Below are positions 58,854 through 64,000 of a DNA stretch of 64,000 nt, one piece after another; within the stretch, counting starts at the first letter, position 1; each line of letters begins with the position of its first letter. The DNA lies in assembly GCA_951812965.1 (NCBI GenBank), contig OX638341.1:850438-914437 (forward strand), written 5' to 3'. The position numbers were made by a program, and so were the translations under genes. This DNA comes from an uncultured Pseudohongiella sp. Its GTDB lineage: Bacteria > Pseudomonadota > Gammaproteobacteria > Pseudomonadales > Pseudohongiellaceae. Under the pieces are notes generated by a model. That model did not search any database. It was not told where the DNA came from and was given only the letters and a program-made list of their open reading frames with translations.

Positions 58854-60521
58854 GTGAAAAGAATCTTGACGATGATCGCCTGCCTGCTTGCGGCAATGAT
58901 TTCCCTGCACATGGCCCAGGCCCAGGACGGCGAAGCCCTCGCCATCCTGATTCCCGGCAGCGGTACTTACAGCAGGCCGATTTCCACCGATTCAGCCGAA
59001 GCCCAGGCTTTTTTCGACCAGGGCCTGCGCATGGCCTGGAGTTTCTACTTCCCTGAGTCCATGGCCTCCTATCAAGAAGCTTCGCGCCATGACCCGGATC
59101 ATCCCATGCCATATTTCGGCCTGGCCCACGCCGCCGGGCCAAATCCCAACAGCCGCTACGCCGGTCTGCCGGACGATCCGCAAGGCGCCGGTCTGGAAGC
59201 GATCCGTAACGCGCTCGAGCGCATCAACAACGGTACCGAACGTGAGCGCGACATGGTCAACGCGCTTTTCGTCCTCTACAACAAGGACGCCATCGCCGAC
59301 GACCGCGAGCGGGACCAGGCCTTTCTCGGCGCCATGCGCGAGTTACACCACAAGTATCCCGACGATGCGGACATCGCCGCCATGTTCGGCGAGGCGTACA
59401 TGAACACCACGCGCTGGGACTACTGGGAGCCCGACGGTTCGCCGAGGGGCGGCACCGCCGAAGCCCGCGCCGCGTTCGAAGCCGCCATGGCGGTCGAACA
59501 CGACCATCCCGGCGCCAACCATCTATACATCCACCTGATGGAAGCTTCCAACGAACCGGAACTGGCCATGTCTTCGGCCCAGAAGCTGGAAGGCATCGTA
59601 CCGATTTCCGGACACATGGTGCACATGCCCGGCCACATCTACCTGCGCGTGGGTGAATACGAAAAAGCCATCGACATCAACGAGCGCTCGCAGATCGTAG
59701 ACCAGCAGCTCGCCGAGATCTGGGGCAATACCAACTTTCCAATGACCGGCACTTACGCCCTCTCCCACAAGTCGCACGCGCCTCATGCGCTGGATTTCGT
59801 GCGCTACGCCAACATGCTGCAAGGCAATTACGCCGCGGCGTCCGAAGCGGCGCAGCGCGGCGCGGCCAGTGTCGGACCCGTGCCCCAGAACGTGAATCGG
59901 GGCGAAAAGCTGGTCGCGCATTCTTGGGTCGTGGACAAGGTTTTCGGCAAATGGGATCGCATCCTGGAAAGCGAACAAAGCCATTACGGCACGCCGTATC
60001 TCGACGGCATGTGGAGCTTTGTGCTCGGCAGCGCTTACGCAGCCGACGGACAATTCGACGCCGCGGAAGCAGAGTTGGCCAATATCCAGGCCCAGGCCGG
60101 GGCGGATGGAGTCGACGACACCGGTGTCCGTCCCACGCCCGCTTCCCGCGTTCTGGCGCTCGCGGCCCTTGCACTGCAAGGCGAAATCGCCGAAGCCCGG
60201 GGCAACCTCGATGCAGCCATCGCCCATTACCAGGCCGCAGTGGAAATGCAGGACGCCAACAACTACACCGAACCGCCGGACTGGTCCCAGTCCATGCGCT
60301 TGTATCTGGGCGCGGCGCTGCTCGACGCCGGGCGCGCGGAAGACGCCGAAGCCGTCTATCGCGAGGATCTGGAATGGAACCGGCAGAACGGCTGGAGCAC
60401 TTTCGGCCTGGCCCAGGCTCTGGAAGCGCAGGGCAAGACCCAGGAAGTCATCATCGTCAGGCGCCAGTTCGATTCGCTCTGGCGCAACGCCGACATCGAG
60501 CTGGAACGCTCGCGATTGTAA
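58854..60521 (+). CDS. exported TPR-repeat protein of unknown function
   Basis: A 555-residue protein with signal peptide MKRILTMIACLLAAMISLHMAQAQ and several tetratricopeptide-like helical repeats (FDQGLRMAWSFYFPESMASYQEASRHDPDHPMPYFGLA at about 45-85; more near 215-290 and 400-520). Conserved-looking His-rich blocks HDHPGANHLYIHLMEAS and ISGHMVHMPGHIYLRVGEYEKAI suggest a metal or ligand site, seen in an uncharacterised TPR family. I cannot assign a function. The GTG at 58854 follows GAGGAGCG. The alkylsulfatase relative lies 109 bp downstream on the same strand. Confidence 0.8.
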   Translation: MKRILTMIACLLAAMISLHMAQAQDGEALAILIPGSGTYSRPISTDSAEAQAFFDQGLRMAWSFYFPESMASYQEASRHDPDHPMPYFGLAHAAGPNPNSRYAGLPDDPQGAGLEAIRNALERINNGTERERDMVNALFVLYNKDAIADDRERDQAFLGAMRELHHKYPDDADIAAMFGEAYMNTTRWDYWEPDGSPRGGTAEARAAFEAAMAVEHDHPGANHLYIHLMEASNEPELAMSSAQKLEGIVPISGHMVHMPGHIYLRVGEYEKAIDINERSQIVDQQLAEIWGNTNFPMTGTYALSHKSHAPHALDFVRYANMLQGNYAAASEAAQRGAASVGPVPQNVNRGEKLVAHSWVVDKVFGKWDRILESEQSHYGTPYLDGMWSFVLGSAYAADGQFDAAEAELANIQAQAGADGVDDTGVRPTPASRVLALAALALQGEIAEARGNLDAAIAHYQAAVEMQDANNYTEPPDWSQSMRLYLGAALLDAGRAEDAEAVYREDLEWNRQNGWSTFGLAQALEAQGKTQEVIIVRRQFDSLWRNADIELERSRL

Positions 60522-60536
60522 GAATGATCGAGACCG

Positions 60537-60556
60537 GGGCGGGCGTGTTCCCGCCC
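60537..60556 (+). other. GC-rich hairpin between TPR gene and alkylsulfatase relative
   Basis: GGGCGGG and CCCGCCC form a perfect 7-bp stem with a 6-nt loop, 16 bp after the TPR stop. TGGTTTGCC follows rather than a T-run, so it is at best a partial terminator or an RNA-stability hairpin. Confidence 0.45.
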
Positions 60557-60630
60557 TGGTTTGCCCTGCCAGGCGCAGCCCGGCGTCATCGCGGCAGATT
60601 TCTCTCTCTTCGACCCGTCCCGGAATCAAA

Positions 60631-62463
60631 ATGAAAACTTTCCGTACTCTCGTTTCCGGCAGCGTCTTGCTGCTGGGCGTTGTCTTGCCCTGCCAGGCGC
60701 TCTCCCAGGAGCATTTCAATCCCGCCGGCGCCGTACCCAGCGAACATACGCGCGCCTTGCAGGCCGGTTTGCGCGAGTCGCTGCCGTTTGCGGACGAACG
60801 CGACTTCGAGGAGTCGCGCCGGGGTTTCCTGGCCGAACCCGACTCACGGCGAATCACCGGTTCCGGCGGCAACGTCGTCTGGGATCTGGGCAGCTACGAT
60901 TTTCTGCTGGCCGGCGAGGACTTCGATTCGATTCATCCCTCGCTGCAACGCCAGGCCCTGCTCAATATGAATTACGGCCTGTACGAAGTCGTGCCCGATT
61001 TCTTTTACCAGGTGCGCGGATTCGATCTCGCCAACATGACTCTGGTCATGGGTGAAACCGGCTGGATTCTGTTCGATGTGTTGTTGGCCGGCGAAACCGC
61101 CGCGGCGGCGCTGGCGCTTGCCGATGAAACCCTCGGCGAGCGGCCCGTGCGCGCGGTGATGCAATACGGCCGCACGATCCCCGCAAGCCCATTCGGCCGG
61201 GTCGATTCGGCCATCGGCAAGGGCCTCGCGGCGGGCACGAGCGGCCTGATCGCTCCGACCCGGGTGATCGAAGAAGACTTCGAGGAAGTCGTGATCGACG
61301 GCGTGCGCATCGTTTTCCAGAATACGCCGGGCACCGAGGCGCCGGCGGAAATGAATGCCTGGTTCCCCGACCAGCGCGTGTTCTGGGCCGCGGAGAATAT
61401 TTCGGCCACGGTACATAACGTGTATACGCTGCGCGGCGCCCTGGTCCGCGACGCCTTGCAATGGTCCAAACAGATCAACGAAGCGCTATACCGCTTCGGC
61501 CGCGAAGCCGAGGTAATGATTTCCTCGCACAACTGGCCGCGCTGGGGCAATGAGCGCATTCAGCAGGTCATGCGCGCCCAGCGCGACGCCTACGCCAATC
61601 TGAACAACCAGGTACTGCACCTGGCCAATCAGGGCGTCACCATCAACGAGATTCACAACCAGTACCAAGTGCCCGAATCGCTGCAGCAGCAGTGGAGCGT
61701 GCGGCAATATCACGGTTCGGAATTCCACAATTCCCGCGCCGTGCTGAATCGCTATCTCGGCTACTGGGACGGCAATCCGGCAACGCTGGCGCCGCTTTCG
61801 CCGGAAGATTCGGCGCCGCTATACGTGGAAATGATGGGTGGCGCCGAGCCGATTATCGAACGGGCGCTGGTCTTGCACGAAAACGGGCAGTACCGGCTGG
61901 CAATGGAGATTCTGAACAAACTGGTCTATGCCGAACCGGATAACCAGGCTGCCGCGAACCTGCTCGCCGCGGTCTTCGAGCAACTGGGATATCAATACGA
62001 AAGCGCCAGTATGAGAAATGTTTTTCTCACCGCCGCTCAGGAATTGCGCAATGGCATGCCGCGGATCCCGGCGCCGCGTGGAACGAGTCCGGGCATGGCC
62101 AGAGCCATGAGCACGTCGCAATGGTGGGATGCGGTCGCCATTCGCGTGGATAGCGAACGCGCCAACGACATGAATTTCACCATGAACTTTATTACTCCGG
62201 ACACCGGCCAGCGGTTCGTGGTTGAAATGAGCGGCGCCACGTTGTCCCATATCGAAGGATTTCAGGCCGATAACCCGGATGTCACAATACGCATTGACCG
62301 CGAAGACCTGGATCTGGTGATCATGGGCATGACCACTCTGGGACAATTGTTGCGGTCCGGTGTGGGATCGGTGCAGGGCGATGCCGCTGTGCTGACGCGG
62401 TTGACTTCGGTGCTGGTGGATTTCGCGCCTGGATTCGAGATTCTGCCCGGCACGGCGAACTGA
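60631..62463 (+). CDS. SdsA1-type alkylsulfatase relative lacking the HxHxDH metal motif
   Basis: A 610-residue exported protein (signal MKTFRTLVSGSVLLLGVVLPCQALSQ) of the metallo-beta-lactamase alkylsulfatase family. Downstream family blocks are kept: GLIAPTRVIEE, IVFQNTPGTEAPAEMNAWFP, FWAAENISATVHNVYTLRGALVRDALQW, ISSHNWPRWGNERI and LANQGVTINEI, then the dimerisation and SCP2-like C-terminal domains. The segment that should hold THSHVDHYGG is absent: the protein runs from RPVRAVM (residue 177) straight to QYGRTIPASPFGR. About 45-50 residues are missing, matching the shorter total length (SdsA1 has 658). Sulfatase activity is doubtful. Confidence 0.88.
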   Translation: MKTFRTLVSGSVLLLGVVLPCQALSQEHFNPAGAVPSEHTRALQAGLRESLPFADERDFEESRRGFLAEPDSRRITGSGGNVVWDLGSYDFLLAGEDFDSIHPSLQRQALLNMNYGLYEVVPDFFYQVRGFDLANMTLVMGETGWILFDVLLAGETAAAALALADETLGERPVRAVMQYGRTIPASPFGRVDSAIGKGLAAGTSGLIAPTRVIEEDFEEVVIDGVRIVFQNTPGTEAPAEMNAWFPDQRVFWAAENISATVHNVYTLRGALVRDALQWSKQINEALYRFGREAEVMISSHNWPRWGNERIQQVMRAQRDAYANLNNQVLHLANQGVTINEIHNQYQVPESLQQQWSVRQYHGSEFHNSRAVLNRYLGYWDGNPATLAPLSPEDSAPLYVEMMGGAEPIIERALVLHENGQYRLAMEILNKLVYAEPDNQAAANLLAAVFEQLGYQYESASMRNVFLTAAQELRNGMPRIPAPRGTSPGMARAMSTSQWWDAVAIRVDSERANDMNFTMNFITPDTGQRFVVEMSGATLSHIEGFQADNPDVTIRIDREDLDLVIMGMTTLGQLLRSGVGSVQGDAAVLTRLTSVLVDFAPGFEILPGTAN

Positions 62464-62659
62464 GCCAGGAAGATCGCCGGTCCCTTGATTGTCCTCATCT
62501 TGGTCCCCGTATTTCTTCGTTGCCGGCTGAAGATCTTTCACCATGTAACTGGATCGGCGCAAGAACTCCTAATGGCTACTTCCACCAGGCAGGTGACAAT
62601 GTGATATTCAAGTTGAGTGAGTGTACACTGAACGGCAAAGGGTCGTTACGGCAACTTGC

Positions 62660-63757
62660 GTGACCACTATTTCCGACAGCCAGATCAATCTCATTCTCGA
62701 TATTTCAGGGCAAGCGGCCGAATGCGCCGCCGATCATAGCTTCCCGCCGGAACTCTTTCAGCAAATGGTCGATCTCTTTGGTTCGAAGAGTTGCGTGTTC
62801 TACTCCATGGGCGAGGATCTCGATAAGGAGCCAATTTGGGACGGCTTCGGCTACAACCTGGATCTGGCGCATATTCGGCAATACGAAGCGCATTATCGCC
62901 AATTCGATCCCTGCTTTGAGGGCTTGCGGCGGCGGGCGCGTCATCGGCGCAGCCTGCTGGTTTCGACGGATCAGGTCATCACAAGCGAGCGCGATTACAC
63001 CCGCTCAACTTATTACCGCGACTTCCTCGTCCCGCAAGGAATTCACAACAGCATCATTTTTGCCGTGGGAGACCGGGTCGGGCTGCTGGGATTGTTTGGC
63101 TTTCATCGCGCCCCCGGCAAACCGGTCTACGGGGCGCGGGAGCACCTCAAGGCCCGATTGCTCGCGTCACAGTTTACCGGGACCTTGCGCTTGAGGAAGT
63201 TGCAAGGTGAGGGCGAACGGCTTCGCGCCCTGGTCAAGAAATTCATGCAATGCGGGTCACTTAGCGACTATCTGGTAATCGATGGCAATTTGCGGCCGGT
63301 GGATGCCGCGGGCGACTTTGCCGCCGCCTTGTTCAGCCCCGCCGGTGAAACGCGGATCGTGGGTGAGCGCGAGGATACTGTCATGAGCCGGCTCCCCGAG
63401 GAAATTCGCGCCCATCTGAGTGGGCCTCAAAGCCATGTGCACCGCGTTTTCGACGATATTCCGGGATGGCCAATGGTGTTCGTGGATCGGTTGGAGTTTG
63501 ACGGAGTGCAGCCGCTTCACTTGCTTGCCTTTATCGATCAAAACAGAAACCTGGTATCGGAAGCTAAACTCGCCCAGTTTGGCATCACTCCGCGCGAGCG
63601 GGAAATCGCCGACAATGTCAGCCGTGGATTAACGACAACCCAGATTGCCTGCGAACTAGGGATCAGCGAGAAAACCGTGGAGCATCATCTCGATCATCTC
63701 TATCGCAAGACGGGAACGCACAATCGCACGGCGCTTGTTTATCGGCTGTCAATCTAG
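62660..63757 (+). CDS. LuxR-family transcriptional regulator
   Basis: A regulator with a C-terminal LuxR/FixJ helix-turn-helix: FGITPREREIADNVSRGLTTTQIACELGISEKTVEHHLDHLYRKTG. The N-terminal 290 residues (SQINLILDISGQAAECAADHSFPPELFQQMVDLFGSKSCVFYSMG) look like a GAF/PAS-like sensing domain that I cannot name, and no receiver domain is seen. The GTG at 62660 gives 365 residues; a GTG at 62621 would add 13. An 8-bp palindrome GTGTACAC lies at 62621-62628. Targets are unknown; it lies between the alkylsulfatase relative and an exported protein gene. Confidence 0.85.
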   Translation: MTTISDSQINLILDISGQAAECAADHSFPPELFQQMVDLFGSKSCVFYSMGEDLDKEPIWDGFGYNLDLAHIRQYEAHYRQFDPCFEGLRRRARHRRSLLVSTDQVITSERDYTRSTYYRDFLVPQGIHNSIIFAVGDRVGLLGLFGFHRAPGKPVYGAREHLKARLLASQFTGTLRLRKLQGEGERLRALVKKFMQCGSLSDYLVIDGNLRPVDAAGDFAAALFSPAGETRIVGEREDTVMSRLPEEIRAHLSGPQSHVHRVFDDIPGWPMVFVDRLEFDGVQPLHLLAFIDQNRNLVSEAKLAQFGITPREREIADNVSRGLTTTQIACELGISEKTVEHHLDHLYRKTGTHNRTALVYRLSI

Positions 63758-63909
63758 GCTGATTCCCGAAGTCCGCCAGCGCTGTCCCGATCCCGAACAA
63801 CCTCTCAAACTCCCGCTCCACTCAGACTTCATATAGGGAAAATTCCTGATTGCGCGGCATGCCATTTTGGCCGAGGATCGGCGCAAAACGGCTTTTCACG
63901 GAGTATTTC

Positions 63910-64000
63910 ATGTTCAGCTATCACTCTCGGCGCCTTCGGTTAGGCGCCATGTTGGCGCTGATCGCGCTTTGCAATCCCGCTTTTGCCCAACTTGCCCTTG
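63910..64000 (+). CDS. start of an exported protein (3' end outside the window)
   Basis: ATG 63910 with GGAG 8 bp upstream opens 30 codons to the window edge. They encode a basic start (MFSYHSRRLRLG), a hydrophobic core (AMLALIALC) and a likely signal-peptidase site NPAFA before Q. Nothing more can be said about the mature protein. The 152-bp gap from the luxR gene has no other feature that I recognise. Confidence 0.65.
   Translation, partial: MFSYHSRRLRLGAMLALIALCNPAFAQLAL

Overview
This window is the replication-origin neighbourhood of a gammaproteobacterial chromosome, about 60 % GC by eye. The gene order is that of Pseudomonas and its relatives: dnaA-dnaN-recF-gyrB with gmhB-glyS-glyQ and trkA/trkH on one side; rpmH-rnpA-yidD-yidC-mnmE-mnmG-rsmG-parA-parB-atpIBEFHAGDC-glmU-glmS on the other. 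The accessory part further right (acyl-CoA enzymes, TRAP transporter, alkylsulfatase relative) fits an aerobic heterotroph. No species can be named from the sequence.

Layout. 1-2675: trkA (5' end missing) and trkH. 2676-4283: a lipid acyltransferase and a repeat-rich stretch. 4284-7865: glyQ, glyS, gmhB. 7881-14077 (minus): gyrB, recF, dnaN, dnaA. 14078-23142: dnaA/rpmH intergenic region, then rpmH to parB. Two perfect parS palindromes lie inside recF and a degenerate one inside rsmG. An origin-like region lies between mnmE and mnmG. 23394-33904: ATP synthase operon with a clear promoter, then glmU and glmS. 33952-43381: HexR-like regulator, FemAB-like and DUF938 proteins, YaaA, a TRAP transporter and UvrD. 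43466-48355: glutaryl-CoA dehydrogenase, an interrupted superinfection-immunity-family gene, a beta-lactamase-fold protein, a DUF1801 protein and a PLP decarboxylase. 48510-57975: a seven-gene acyl-CoA cluster. 58006-64000: a probable selenoprotein, a TPR protein, an alkylsulfatase relative that has lost its main metal motif, a LuxR regulator and the start of an exported protein.

The most interesting system is the 48510-57975 cluster. It joins a methylsuccinyl-CoA dehydrogenase-like enzyme and a mesaconyl-CoA C1-C4 CoA-transferase-like enzyme to a hydratase, an SDR dehydrogenase, a thiolase, an HMG-CoA-synthase-like/DUF35 fusion lacking its catalytic Cys, and an acyl-CoA ligase. This looks like a beta-oxidation route for a methyl- or alkyl-succinate type dicarboxylate, analogous in logic to the bbs (benzylsuccinate) pathway. 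The substrate is not determined by the sequence.

Other points: a DsbA/FrnE-family gene reads through an in-frame TGA exactly at the first Cys of CPWC, with a hairpin that fits a bacterial SECIS. A short palindromic repeat (core GAGGCATGCCTC) occurs throughout, often as inverted pairs spanning 77-79 bp; one copy supplies a possible start codon, another a stop codon, and one sits beside a 45-bp tandem array. Three long inverted-repeat elements and a run of six hairpins inside the atp operon are a second class of structured DNA.
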